From: Leptasterias polaris
Lineage: Eukaryota; Echinodermata; Asteroidea; Forcipulatida; Asteriidae
Assembly (NCBI GenBank): GCA_037783415.1
Contig: JAZGTN010000027.1
Location: 3,868,001 to 3,932,000 of the forward strand
Length of the DNA: 64,000 nucleotides
Direction of reading: 5' to 3'
In this document: one piece after another, positions 1 through 12,100 of the stretch
How the letters are laid out: every line of letters starts with the position of its first letter
Position numbering within the stretch: the stretch's first letter is position 1
Program-made: the position numbers and the translations under genes
Notes under the pieces: generated by a model
Databases searched by the model: none
What the model was told of the DNA's origin: nothing
What the model saw: only the letters and a program-made list of their open reading frames with translations

Positions 1-1945
1 GGTCTGTATTTTAATTAACGAAACCTTGAAGCTCAAGAAGACGGTCGGTTAGCTTTGAATGCAACCGTCCTCGCCTTCAATTCAGTATCTTCCTCCGTGT
101 ATATTGACTTTGTTGATTCAAAAGCAACAACCTATAGGGCTATTTAAACCGCCAAATATAACTTGTTTCTGCTGGTAAAAGTCACGTTTTCATCGACCAA
201 GCTCCTTTTTTCTAGAAATAAGGGAAACAATCGAGATCGAGACCAACCTTGAAGCTGTCGCCACGAAAAATCGAAAACGTGATAGAAATGCCGCCCCCCC
301 CCTATCCCACAATGATACGCTCGGCTGGATAATTGTATTGCGGTGACCTTTGTGAATCTTTAATTATAAACAAGCTATTATAAACAAGTTTTGAAATCAT
401 CTAGGTTGGCGACAGCTGTACGTCGTCAACATATAATATTTAGCTCTGCAATTATTATGAACAGTCATAAAATAAATAGTATTAATCTAAGTCGTCAATA
501 TTTTAATCTGATGAGAATGAGAATGAAGTAAATAGCTTAAGTAAAATAAGTCCCGAAAAGGTGAGTTTTAAGCGATGTTTTGAATTCAGTAACAGTAAGA
601 GAAATTGTGCAAGAGATATTTGATAAGGAAGATTGTTCCAAAGGTTTGGAGCAGCTGCATGAAAACCTTAGCAGATGAAGAGTATTTGGTTTGAGGTTTT
701 GTGAGAATCATTGTATCTGAGCTTGAACAGAGTGTGCGATTAGGCTGGTATGAAGTTCAGTTAAGTAAGGAGGAGCACCTTCCTTCCAACAATTATACCT
801 GATGGTTAACAACTTGAGGATGATACGTTTTTGGAAAGGAAGCCATTAGAGTTGTTGTGACAATTTTGCCATAACGATTAATTCGGCTTGCCTGCTCTGG
901 AGTCGTTGTATAAGGAAGGAGTTCAGACCACCATGGGAGGGGGCTGATCCGCCCCTATGGACTAAAGAGAGAGAGAGAGAGAGTAAGAGATGGGGGGGGG
1001 GGGGGGGAGGGGGGCATGAACAAAAATCAAACGGACAAAAAGGGACTCAATATCCACATATTAATGAGTTATTATGAGGGGGAGACGGACAGTCAGAGAG
1101 AGAGTAAAAGAGAGGGGAGGGATGGGGGAGGGAGAGGGGCGGGGGAAGTGCGTCGCGCGTACAGATCTGAGCGTTTCCGTTCTTACATCATCGGTTTATT
1201 AAGATGGCAGCGTGATGACGTCAGTGCAAAGGTCTGTATTTTAATTAACGAAACCTTGAAGCCCAAGAAGACGGTCGGTTCAATTCATTCAATTCAGTAT
1301 ATTTTCCTCCGTGTATATTGATTGTGTTACTTCAAAAGCAACAAGCAAAGGCTAGCTGAAACCACCATATAGAATTAACTTTTTTCTGCTGGTAAAAGTC
1401 ACGTTTTCATCGACCAAGCTCCCTTTTTCTAGAAATAAGAGGGAAATCGAGATCGAGACCAACCTTGAAGCTTTCGCCACGAAAAATAGAAAACGTGATA
1501 GAAATGCCTCCTACCCTTCCGCGCAATGATACGCTTGGCTGGATATTAAACTGTACTGTGGTGTCCTTTAATTGTGAAGCTGTAATGGAGCTATTTGCTC
1601 ACAAATTTTGAAATCATTTTAGGTTGGCGGCAGCTGTACGTCGTCAACATTTAATAATTTGGATCTGCAAAAATATTGTAATTGCTACAATTTAGGGATA
1701 GGATTTTCAGAAAATTTATCTTCAAAGTAGACTTGCAGCACTTCTTGGTTTTTCACGTGGATTGAAGACAACGTCTTCAGTGGTGACCAAGAGATTCTTC
1801 AAATTGGGAGTATTGTTCTAAGTTGTCAATGTTTTACTCTGATACTAACACCCTTCGCTCCTAATTGCACCGGATCGAGCATTATTTTAATACCCCAAAA
1901 ATCTGAGTACGAAGATAATAATCTGACAACCAAAGTACACCCAAT
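1..1945 (+). repeat. Arm A of a large inverted repeat
   Basis: Reads as the reverse complement of 34366-37076. The inner end of this arm is near 1945 and the outer end is cut by the window start. Inside, a ~1.23-kb unit begins twice, at 1 and at 1231, with the same opening sequence, so the arm is itself a partial tandem repeat. It contains a decayed LINE C-terminus on the minus strand (about 560-950) and GA/G-rich simple sequence (967-1015). The arms enclose 32.4 kb. The 1016-1321 open frame is part of this repeat and recurs at 34988-35293, so it is not treated as a gene. Confidence 0.85.
560..950 (-). pseudogene. Decayed LINE reverse transcriptase C-terminus
   Basis: The reverse strand carries the order of motifs seen at the C-terminus of CR1/L2-type LINE proteins, broken by frameshifts. 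A better copy of the same region lies at 37200-37739, where AAPNLWNNLPYQIR can be read. The plus-strand counterpart in arm B is at about 35390-35760. Non-functional. Confidence 0.6.
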
Positions 1946-4296
1946 TAATCAACTTTAATTTATCGAATACCAATAGTTGATTTCTTGCTGCAGCCGCTGT
2001 CAAGGTAGACAGTTGGTTTTATAATCCCATTTCACTAATAAACACAGGATGCTCATCCTAAGTGCGTAAACGCATTGTGCCACGCAAAGCCCATCAGTCC
2101 GGGCTGTGCTCAAATGCTACGCAGGGGGGGGGGGGGGGGGGGGCGGAAGGGGTAGCGCCACCAGCGCTCCACCTACGTTGAAAATAATCTCATTCGACCA
2201 TCGCGACGTGAACTGGTCGAAGCTCCCCACTACGTACAAACGGATGTGTGTGTACGCACAGTACACACTATTTGAATTGACGGTTGCTCTCCGCTGCGTG
2301 CCGTTGAGACTGCCTGGACGAGTCCATTTTATCAGAGGTTTATTGTTATCTTCAAATGTTGTAAATTCACAAAATCTTTACACCAGAAAACATTTGTAAA
2401 TTGTTTTTTTTGCCTTGCCAACTGCTTCAGTAAATTAACTATTTAATAAACAACATATATTTAACCTAAACGACATGTATAACATATCTGTTTAAGATGT
2501 GTATGTTGCCTCAGAATTACAATTACCTGCGGCAAATGTTCCCGTCCGTCAACAGAGATCGTTTAAACGCAAACTACGTATTGGCGGGATCCATTCTCTC
2601 CAAAAAAATCGTCAAATATCTAGAGGATGTACCGAGGGATTTTGATTAAACTTTCAGGAATGAAAGATCTATTCCTAAATATTACGTTAATGGAAAAAAA
2701 TCAGAGGATGAACGATAATTTTTTTCACATTATGTCGATATTTGTAGCCATTTTAGGGGAGACCATTTGTAACGAAATTCCCACCTGGACCCATTCATAC
2801 ACACGTTAGCCGCTGCAATAAACCAACGGGAAATTTTCGATAATATTTGTACGCACTTTATTTAAAATTAAGCATCTCAACAATTGAAAATACTCTTACG
2901 ATATACACTGTTATGTTTTCAGTGCTGATAAAGAGAGAATTTTAACGGTATACATGGATTTCTTTTTGTTTGTTAATGGTCATTACCTATTTTTAAAATG
3001 GAGTGTACCCCAACAGCGATCGCAAATGATTGCGCAACACCCCTTCCGCCCCCCCCCCCCCTGGTTCAGTGGCACATAGATGAGGGGTTGGTGTTTGGGG
3101 TGTGAAAACAATTCCAGTTTAGTCAAACGCGTCCGTTTAGGCGGTATATCGCGTTAAAAAGGGCGCGAATAGCGCGTGCAGATTATAACGAAATGAACTT
3201 GCGAGGTATTACTTTATTTCTTCACTCTCCATTGCCCGCGCAGTGTTTTCTTCTTTGTTATCATTGCTTACCCACTCAACGTCATCTCATCACTGAATAT
3301 ATCTTGTCTTTTTTGTTGCTGTTTGCGTTCTTCCTCTTTTACTCTCTTTCTTGAACAAAAGAATTAGGCAAGTATTCAAGTTCGCATCGCGAAGGTAACC
3401 TATTTGTTCATGTTCAGCAATGTGGGTTATAAAAATTATGTTTGAAGAAAAGTAGTTTTAAGGTGTCATGATTTTTACTTTCTTTCAACCTACATTTGGT
3501 CATAATCTCAATACCATAGCACACGTAAAATCTATTTATACTAGCCTTGCGAAGCAAGCTGATATGCTATTGAAATGCTAGATTTCTTTCTTTATATCAG
3601 CCTTGCAAGACAGGCTGATATATTTTGAAGCAATAATTCTTTCTTTTTTTCCTTTTTTCTTTATATCAGTCACGCGAAGCAGAGTGATATATTATTATAA
3701 TGCTAGATTTAATTGTTTATTTCTTTCTTCGGTCAAAATGAAAAAGAACATAACTCTAATTAACTGTCCGGCCGATTAAAAAAAAACTTCGTCAAATTAA
3801 ACCATGATACCCGTCCTAACTGGGGATGGTAGTAAAATTTGGGCAATAGTTAACTGGTGGTCAGTAGTGGTCATTTCATGAATATATACAAAGTGATTTT
3901 TCTCCCACATTCTTCAGCCGATTGCAGCCTGCAAGATGTTGGTCCAATGCCTGGTTGACCCAAGCCACATTTGGGGTGTACACAGATTTTGGCTACTGGT
4001 AAACTATCGGTCAGCAGTGGATTTACAAAATGCTTATTTTCCAACATTCTTTTGCGGATTGCAGCTTAACTTGGTCCAATGCTTAATTTGCTAGAGCTAC
4101 ATTTGGGGTGTATACAAATTTTACCAAATACTGTATTACTGTATAAATTATACACAGTACCATTGGAACTGTCAGAGACTTTACTATACTTTACAAGAGC
4201 TTTACATACATGACAAGGGGCAACTGAACTTTGTGCTGAAAATACCAAGTAAAGCACTGCGCATCGTAAACTGCTTGATAGTGTCTGTCTTTCCTT
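1946..4296. other. No gene seen; simple repeats
   Basis: No convincing coding sequence. There is a G run at 2124-2142 and a C run at 3050-3061. Three imperfect ~65-bp repeats lie at 3541-3705. Each holds a small inverted repeat of the form TATCAGCCTTGC...GGCTGATA and is spaced by T-rich sequence. The short open frames here have no recognisable motif. Confidence 0.6.
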
Positions 4297-5935
4297 CCAT
4301 GATTTTTCGATGACAACTTTTCAAATCAATTGTTGGTGCTTGTTCCAGACGTTATAGTAAATTCGCACACGGGCTTTATTTATTCAATTGTTTAATTAGT
4401 TGGGCTGAGTTAATTAGTAGGTTAATTAAGTGGGGCGCCTAGGCATGTTGGTTTGGGATAATGAAGACAACTGGGAAGAAAAAAGTGGAGATTTAATGAT
4501 TTTTCGATGACAACTTTTCAAATGAAAATTGGGTAGCAGCGTGTTTATTTCTAAACTTGTTACAGAAAATTCGCATACGGGCTATATTATGCAAATGTTT
4601 AATTAGTTGGGCTGAGTTAATTAGTCAGTAAATTAATTGGGGGCGCCTAGGCATGATGGTTTAGGATATAATGAAGACAACTGTGAAGATTTTAAGTGAC
4701 AACTTTTCAAATGAAAATTAGGTAGTTGCTCGTTTATTTCTAGACTTTGTCACAGTAAATTCGCATACGGGCTGTATTATGCGATTGTATAACCCTGGGT
4801 CCCAAGGGTCCCATTAAATCGCCTTCTGGTGACTTTCGCCTCATTGGAAGGCACTTTTAATTACAGGGCAGTTAAGTATGTTTGGGGGTGATTATGGAGG
4901 TCGAAAAGTGGACATCTGCTTTCCAGCTTTCCAATTATGAAAAAACGGATTGAACGTTTTATTCTGGAGCATTTTTCTACTTTTCTGCTTTTTGTCCCCC
5001 TGAAAAGTATAGATTGAACATTTTTGTAGTAACCGGCATTTTTCTACTTTTTTACTTTTCAGTGTCGATGAAAGCAGGTTTTACTTAATCGCCTACACTT
5101 ACGGTCGAAAAGTGGACACTTGTCTTTTGGGTTTCCTAGAAGCAGAAAAGCAGGTTGAACGTTTTAGATAAATCTATTTGTCTACTTTTCTGCTAGCCAG
5201 AAAGCAGATCGGACGTTTTGTCACACAGTGGCACAAAAACGGACATCTACTTTTACTGGTTTCCTACAACCTGAAAAGCTCGGGACCATTTCACCTTTCT
5301 GCTTTCCTGCTTCCCAGAAAGTGGATCGAACGTTTTTTTAACAGAGGTTTGAACGTGGACATCTGTTTAACGCACCACCCCCCCCCCCCAACACATAAAA
5401 TACATTTTAATGTACTCCCCTGTTATAAGAATGCACGACTCCACGGCCAATGCGTGTCACTGACACGTACGGACGTGTCAAAGGCACATATTTGTACAAA
5501 AATTGTTTTTTGTCAATTGATCCTCAAAGCACGGAGGATAGTCGGAATTAAGGTCGATTATGTTTTACAATTTTTATTATGGCTTTATGGGTATGGTATT
5601 TGGGAATAATTATAAACTCTTTGATATTCAAACATTAAGTCTAAACACAAAACATTTAGAAACGCCGTGGGAACCGTTGGTAAACTGCTTTATAATCAAT
5701 AATGTTTCTTCATGTTTCGACATTTTCGACCAATATTTTGAGTAATTTTTTTATGAAAATGGTGACCCCCCCCAAAAAAAAAAAAAATCGTCGGACGATG
5801 ACAAACAAACATGGTGGACTTGTTGATGTCAATTATTTACTGGGTTAATTATGGGTTAATTAATTGGGGGCGCCTATAGGCATGATGGTTTGGGATATAA
5901 GGAAGGCATCTGTGAAGAAAAAAAAAAATTATGAT
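4297..5935 (+). repeat. Transposon-end block, copy 1 (subterminal repeats)
   Basis: Starts with ~200-bp subrepeats, each opening GATTTTTCGATGACAACTTT (near 4300 and 4497, with a shorter one near 4700). From about 4890 it passes into degenerate ~75-bp motifs built on a GAAAGC-GATYGAACGTTTT core next to TTTCTACTTTTCTGCT. The second half (4900-5845) is repeated as reverse complement at 7640-8575. The first ~1.05 kb recurs at 5937-7000. Open frames at 5178-5609 and 5560-5745 are by-products of the repeats. I read this as one terminal arm of a DNA transposon. Confidence 0.65.
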
Positions 5936-5936
5936 T

Positions 5937-7090
5937 TTTCGATGACAACTTTTCAAATCAATTGTTGGTGCTTGTTCCAGACGTTATAGTAAATTCGCAC
6001 ACGGGCTTTATTTATTCAATTGTTTAATTAGTTGGGCTGAGTTAATTAGTAGGTTAATTAAGTGGGGCGCCTAGGCATGTTGGTTTGGGATAATGAAGAC
6101 AACTGGGAAGAAAAAAGTGGAGATTTAATGATTTTTCGATGACAACTTTTCAAATGAAAATTGGGTAGCAGCGTGTTTATTTCTAAACTTTGTTACAGAA
6201 AATTCGCATACGGGCTATATTATGCAAATGTTTAATTAGTTGGGCTGAGTTAATTAGTCAGTAAATTAATTGGGGGCGCCTAGGCATGATGGTTTAGGAT
6301 ATAATGAAGACAACTGTGAAGAAAAACGTGAAGATTTTAAGTGACAACTTTTCAAATGAAAATTAGGTAGTTGCTCGTTTATTTCTAGACTTTGTCACAG
6401 TAAATTCGCATACGGGCTGTATTATGCGATTGTATAACCCTGGGTCCCAAGGGTCCCATTAAATCGCCTTCTGGTGACTTTCGCCTCATTGGAAGGCACT
6501 TTTAATTACAGGGCAGTTAAGTATGTTTGGGGGTGATTATGGAGGTCGAAAAGTGGACATCTGCTTTCCAGCTTTCCAATTATGAAAAAACGGATTGAAC
6601 GTTTTATTCTGGAGCATTTTTCTACTTTTCTGCTTTTTGTCCCCCTGAAAAGTATAGATTGAACATTTTTGTAGTAACCATTTTTCTACTTTTTTACTTT
6701 TCAGTTTCGATGAAAGCAGGTTTTACTTAATCGCCTACACTTACGGTCGAAAAGTGGACACTTGTCTTTTGGGTTTCCTAGAAGCAGAAAAGCAGGTTGA
6801 ACGTTTTAGATAAATCTATTTGTCTACTTTTCTGCTAGCCAGAAAGCAGATCGGACGTTTTGTCACACAGTGGCACAAAAACGGACATCTACTTTTACTG
6901 GTTCCCAACAACCTGAAAAGCCGATCGTACGCTAGGGACCATTTCACTTTTCTGCTTTTCTGCTTCCCAGAAAGTGGATCGAACGTTTTTTTTTCCAACA
7001 GATGCTTCGGACTATAAAGAGAAAGAACCGCGGGAAGAAAATTGTAGAACACCCCCTCCTTTAGTGGACGAGCCCTACAAATAAGCGAAT
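5937..7090 (+). repeat. Transposon-end block, copy 2
   Basis: Direct copy of 4297-5340. It starts with the same GATGACAACTTTTCAAAT subrepeat and runs through the same AAGCAGATCGGACGTTTT-type motifs. Near 6990 it leaves copy 1 and enters sequence shared with 8760-8850, ending in AAGCGAATGGCGGCG. At 7090 it joins the 5' region of the third gene, whereas the equivalent block ending at 8850 leads into the integrase gene. Confidence 0.65.
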
Positions 7091-7560
7091 GGCGGCGCGA
7101 ACCGGCTAGAGACGAAGCGCCCACAGTTAGTTCAGCAAGGCCGGCCGCAAATCAACAGGAATAGGAAAGTTCACGAAACTAAAATAATTTTCTTCTGTGA
7201 AGCCGCCAAGCTTTTTGGGAGTCGCAGGTCGCTAGCACCTTGCGTTTTGGATGACTAAATTCATTCTCATTCTCTACGTTTCAACAATAGCACAATATGA
7301 AAGAAATAAACTAGACCTATAGCGGCAAATTCTGTGTTCCCGGCGTTTTAATGAAACGACAACAACTCATTCATGTTTTGCCAGGGATTTGTTTTTGGAC
7401 TTTTACGGACAGAGCACTGTTTCGTTTGCAGTCAAAATACACATGGATCCAGGCAGGCTGCTTAATGAAATAGCAAGAACTTTGACGTCCTCAAAATACT
7501 ACTATCGACATATTTCTGATGACAATAAGTGTCTCAAGGTTGTACTTACTTCTCAAATCA
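7090..7560 (+). pseudogene. 5' end of a third gene of the element, copy 1
   Basis: About 430 bp in direct repeat with 22840-23275. In both copies an ATG (7443 here, 23201 there) opens a reading frame MDP(G/D)RLLNEIARTLT followed by SKYYYRH. This copy continues ISDDNKCLKVV before running into unrelated sequence near 7560. The upstream ~350 bp is also conserved (GAGACGAAGCGCCC, GTTTTGCCAGGGATTTG), which suggests a promoter and 5' UTR. I do not recognise the protein. Here the piece sits directly behind a transposon-end block, so it is probably what remains after an internal deletion. Confidence 0.5.
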
Positions 7561-7639
7561 GTGAGAGGGCGAAGCCCCCCCCCCCCCACCCGAAAATCAA
7601 ATGTAGAAAAGCCGTGTAAAAAAACGTCAACCAGAATAG

Positions 7640-8575
7640 ATAATTGACATCAACAAGTCCACCATGTTTGTTTGTCATCGTCCGACGATTTTTTATGTTT
7701 TTTTTGGGGGGGTCACCATTTTCATAAAAAAATTACTCAAAATATTGGTCGAAAATGTCGAAACATGAAGAAACATTTTGATTATAAAGCAGTTTACCAA
7801 CGGTTCCCACGGCGTTTCTAAATGTTTTGTGTTTAGACTTAATGTTTGAATATCAAAGAGTTTATAATTATTCCCAAATACCATACCCATAAAGCCATAA
7901 TAAAAATTGTAAAACATAATCGACCTTAATTCCGACTATCCTCCGTGCTTTGAGGATCAATTGACAAAAAAACAATTTTTGTACAAATATGTGCCTTTGA
8001 CACGTCCGTACGTGTCAGTGACACGCATTGGCCGTGGAGTCGTGCATTCTTATAACAGGGGAGTACTACAATGTATTTTATGTGTTGGTGCGTTAAACAG
8101 ATGTCCACTTTCAAACCTCTGTTAAAAAAACGTTCGATCCACTTTCTGGGAAGCAGGAAAGCAGAAAAGTGAAATGGTCCCGAGCGTACGGTCGGCTTTT
8201 CAGGTTGTAGGAAACCAGTAAAAGTAGATGTCCGCTTTTGTGCCACTGTGTGACAAAACGTCCGATCTGCTTTCTGGCTAGCAGAAAAGTAGAAAAATAG
8301 ATTTATCTAAAACGTTCAACCTGCTTTTCTGCTTCTAGGAAACCCAAAAGACAAGTGTCCACTTTTCGACCGTAAGTGTAGGCGAATAAGTAAAACCTGC
8401 TTTCATCGAAACTGAAAAGTAAAAAAGTCGAAAAATGGTTACTACAAAAATGTTCAATCTACTTTTCAGGGGGACAAAAAGCAGAAAAGTAGAAAAATGC
8501 TCCAGAATAAAACGTTCAATCCGTTTTTTCATAATTGGAAAGCTGGAAAGCAGATGTCCACTTTTCGACCTCCAT
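7640..8575 (-). repeat. Transposon-end block, inverted copy
   Basis: Reverse complement of 4900-5845, including the frame near 7693-7917 that matches 5560-5745 in the opposite direction. With 5937-7090 it forms a pair of inverted arms around the gene fragment at 7090-7560, as expected for the two ends of one short deletion-derived element. It stops abruptly near 8575, where a plus-oriented partial copy of the same repeat begins. Confidence 0.65.
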
Positions 8576-8584
8576 AGTTTTAGA

Positions 8585-8850
8585 GAAATCCATTTTTCTA
8601 CTTTTCTGCTAGCCAGAAAGCAGATCGGACGTTTTGTCACACAGTGGCACAAAAGCGGACATCTGCTTTACTGGTTTCCAACAACCCGAAAAGCCGATCG
8701 TACGCTAAGGACCATTTCACTTTTCTGCTTTCATGCTTCCCAGAAAGTGGATCGAACGTCTGCTTCAGGACTAAAGAAAATGACAATATTGTAGGACACC
8801 CCACCCCCTCCTCTCTATGGACGAGCCCGATAAAATAAGCGAATGGCGGC
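8585..8850 (+). repeat. Truncated transposon-end block upstream of the integrase gene
   Basis: Plus-oriented copy of the inner part of the arm (6815-7090), with the same AGCAGATCGGACGTTTT and GTGGATCGAACGT motifs. It ends in AAGCGAATGGCGGCGC and runs into the 5' region of the integrase gene. This is probably what is left of the left terminus of the gene-carrying copy. Confidence 0.55.
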
Positions 8851-9120
8851 GCAGCGCACACACCACCAGCGCACACATGCACTAAGGGCATGCACGCGCT
8901 GACCCTGCCTGCCTGATGCATAATCGTACGTGTTTTTTTAAAACTTCTTGTCGGTTATCATTGACGTCGACGTCGACGGCTGACTGCTGATTGTAAACAA
9001 TCACATTGTTGCGCAAACGTGTCTTTTGCAGTTCCAGCAATTGTATGTTTTGAAGTTGGGTATAGATCATTGGGCTCCAAAGCGGTTAACCTGTAGGACA
9101 GTATTACTGCCTACTGAAGT
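8851..9120 (+). promoter_or_regulatory. Presumed 5' region of the integrase gene
   Basis: Lies between the truncated terminal repeat and the first ATG at 9121. It holds a CG-rich perfect palindrome GACGTCGACGTC at 8963-8974, which contains CRE-like GACGTC half sites. No TATA box is evident. Assignment as promoter is by position only. Confidence 0.3.
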
Positions 9121-12100
9121 ATGGATGGACTCGGCCATCAACTCTTGCAGGACATTAGAGAGGCAGTTTATCGTGGAAAGTCATATGCAGATATTTCTCG
9201 ATCATTACGACATAGGTTTCCCAATACAAGGGGCCTATCAGTAAAAAGTGTCCGTCGTTATTGTAAACTTATGGACATATCCCAAATCAGCAATAATGAC
9301 TTAGACCGTGTAATCCACCAGAGTGCATTTTGCAGGTAAGTTGTTGACCCGAATAATTTTGTGGTAGAATTCCGTATCCAACTGCCAATTTTAATTCACC
9401 AAGAAATGAAATACTATCCTTCCTAGGGCTCCCTTCCTAGTAGTAATATACTGTAACGGACATTGCAACCGCCGGACAAACCGCCGGCGTGAGAACGCTC
9501 TCTCTCCAGAGATTGGACCGGAAGTATGGACTATAAATAGACAGTTGTGTTCGCGCCGGCGGGAAAACGTTGGCCAGGAGCCAAGATAACTGACTCTGTG
9601 CATTGTGCATGTATTGTGCATGATAAGTTGTGTTAGACAGACCAGATGTTGAGTTCAGTGAGTGAGCATGAACAAGTTGTCGTTCTTGGAAGATAAATAA
9701 ATTGGTGTGTTTCACATTTAACCGAATTTGAGTTTCCGTTTGTTTTCTGTCTGCGTTTGGCTGCAGAGCAAACAAGGACCCGTTGGCAGTACGTTACAAT
9801 GGTGGCAGCGGTGGGATATGTTTGACTCAATTAAATGTTGAACACGACTGAAATATGACGACGAGGTACACATCATCGGCTGATATCGTGGACGCCATCT
9901 TCGGATTAATGAGTGACATTCGGGAGTTGGAAGCCTCCTTGGCACGGCAGATTTTTGAGTCAGCTATTTCCTCACCTGAGTATGGAAAGAATCCTTGGGA
10001 CACGAAACCAGTCGTTGATGCGTACCACAGAAGATGCTTCGAGAAAACGATTGCCAACTTGGAAGCGACGTGGAGTAGTGGTGACTTAGCCATCAGTGAG
10101 GATCAGAGTGCAGGTAAATGCCACGCAAACCCGTCCCGCGGTCCCGTGGCTGGCGCCGATGTTGGGCTTTGTTGTGTGGATGCGGAGACCACAAGTAGGG
10201 AGGCCGTTGCGAGCGGTGAATGCCCTACTGTTGATGTGGTCCCGAGTCCCTCGATCTTGCCCTGCATGGCGTTTGCCGTTGGGATTGCGGTTCGTGGTTG
10301 CGATGGGTTTTCCAGCCCTGATCCAGCTGCTTTGTCCCTCAACTCCACGTCAACACCTCCACCGTTGTGGAAGGCTTCAACAACGCACACTGTTCCATCG
10401 TTGTGGACGGCTCCGCCAGTGCAACTTGCCTCGCCGGAGCACGCTGCTCTCATCATCAACCAACAAACTGACAGGACAAAGACTATGACATTGAACAATC
10501 AACTCCAGGACACTGGCGTTGGCCTTCATGTGCAGGTGACGGCAGCTCAGCTGGAGCGGCAATTTCCACCAGCAAAAGCAGCCCCACCGGAACAAGCAAG
10601 AGCACCGACGGACCCCCGGATGCATGATGATGAAGGATACGGATGATGCAGGACGCATCGCAGATGACAAGGCCGAGGGTACAGGAAGTACCACCGAAGA
10701 CAGGATACCTGTTGGTGCGGGGAGCATCAACGGCTGGGTATCCGCCAGTGCATGATGCACCACTGAAGAAGGCCGCTGAAGACAGAGTATCCGCAGGTGC
10801 TGGATGCACCAAAGACAGAGTGACTACCGGTGCTGGGGGCACCACAAACATGGGACCCGCGGGCACAACAGACGGGGGACCCGCCGGCACCACAGACAGG
10901 GGATCCGCCGGCACCAACGACAGGGGATCTGCCGGCACCAAGGACAGCGGAGGATCCGCCGGCACCACGGACAGGGGATCCGCCAGGGGAAGCACCGAAC
11001 AGAATATGTCAAGTGTTCGACTGCATGGCCTGAGTCATCGGCTGAAGACACTGAAGCTAGAAGAGCACATCATTAACAATGACTGGAGAGAAGTCCTCTC
11101 TTGGATGGACATTGTTTTGTTGTTGTTAAATAAAGAAATGCGGTTGTGGGTCTCACCGCCGATTGTTGTATCTTTGGTGGATTCTGGGTCACCAAATTGG
11201 GGACCAGAATCAACATTGATCATCATTCCCGGGGAAACTCCAACCAGTTACAAGTAAAACCTGTTGAACTATGTTAATCACCTGCCTATCCAGGAGTATA
11301 GGCTAAACTAAGGAGGGAGTGATGTAACGGACATTGCAACCGCCGGACAAACCGCCGGCGTGAGAACGCTCTCTCTCCAGAGATTGGACCGGAAGTATGG
11401 ACTATAAATAGACAGTTGTGTTCGCGCCGGCGGGAAAACGTTGGCCAGGAGCCAAGATAACTGACTCTGTGCATTGTGCATGTATTGTGCATGATAAGTT
11501 GTGTTAGACAGACCAGATGTTGAGTTCAGTGAGTGAGCATGAACAAGTTGTCGTTCTTGGAAGATAAATAAATTGGTGTGTTTCACATTTAACCGAATTT
11601 GAGTTTCCGTTTGTTTTCTGTCTGCGTTTGGCTGCAGAGCAAACAAGGACCCGTTGGCAGTACGTTACAATACTATTATTATTAAATTAAATAGTCTGGG
11701 AATTAGCAGGAGGGATCACCTTTTGTAAGGGGATGATGCCTTTTATTTTATACATAAAGTTAGACACAGTAACCGGGTCGCTGTTACTCCTTTTTATTAC
11801 TTTTATTTAAGTTGACATCTGCAAAGTAGTATCAAACCCAAATTCACAACTAGACCTTAGTACTGATGATGTCACAGTTTCTTGGAAATGCAGTTTCCAG
11901 TTAAAGTACTTAGGTAATGCAGTAAACAAATCATGATTAGATAATGCCATATCACATCAAATTCTTCTCATTTGGTCAATTATTGTAGTTGCAATTTTGT
12001 ATTCTCGATGCTAAAAAAAAATTACAATGACAGTCACAATCATTACAGTCAGTAATTATGGTTATTCATGGCTAAAACTTAAAGACATCTCTATGTGTAT

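Larger units (their letters stand above)
9452..11669 (+). mobile_element. Young non-autonomous LTR retrotransposon (TRIM-like)
   Basis: Two 347-bp LTRs (9452-9798 and 11323-11669), starting TGTAACGGAC and ending TACGTTACA, flank a 1,524-bp interior. A 4-bp duplication ATAC lies on both sides (9448-9451 and 11670-11673). I see no difference between the LTRs, so the insertion looks recent. The interior has a primer site, a polypurine tract and two overlapping ORFs, but no protease, reverse transcriptase or integrase. It sits in intron 1 of the integrase gene and must be mobilised by a related element. The LTR start resembles that at 53097. Confidence 0.92.

Noticed and set aside
1016..1321. 101-aa open frame, repeated at 34988-35293
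   Set aside because: It lies in the inverted repeat, runs through GA/G-rich simple sequence and has no domain. Its duplication is explained by the repeat arms.
5178..8794. Several 60-143-aa frames starting MSTFLLARKQIGRF or its inverse
   Set aside because: They follow the subterminal repeats in both orientations and change frame between copies, so they are not proteins.
10103..10995. Long minus-strand frames opposite the LTR element ORFs
   Set aside because: They mirror repetitive GC-rich sequence. The element's signals (primer site, polypurine tract) point to the plus strand.
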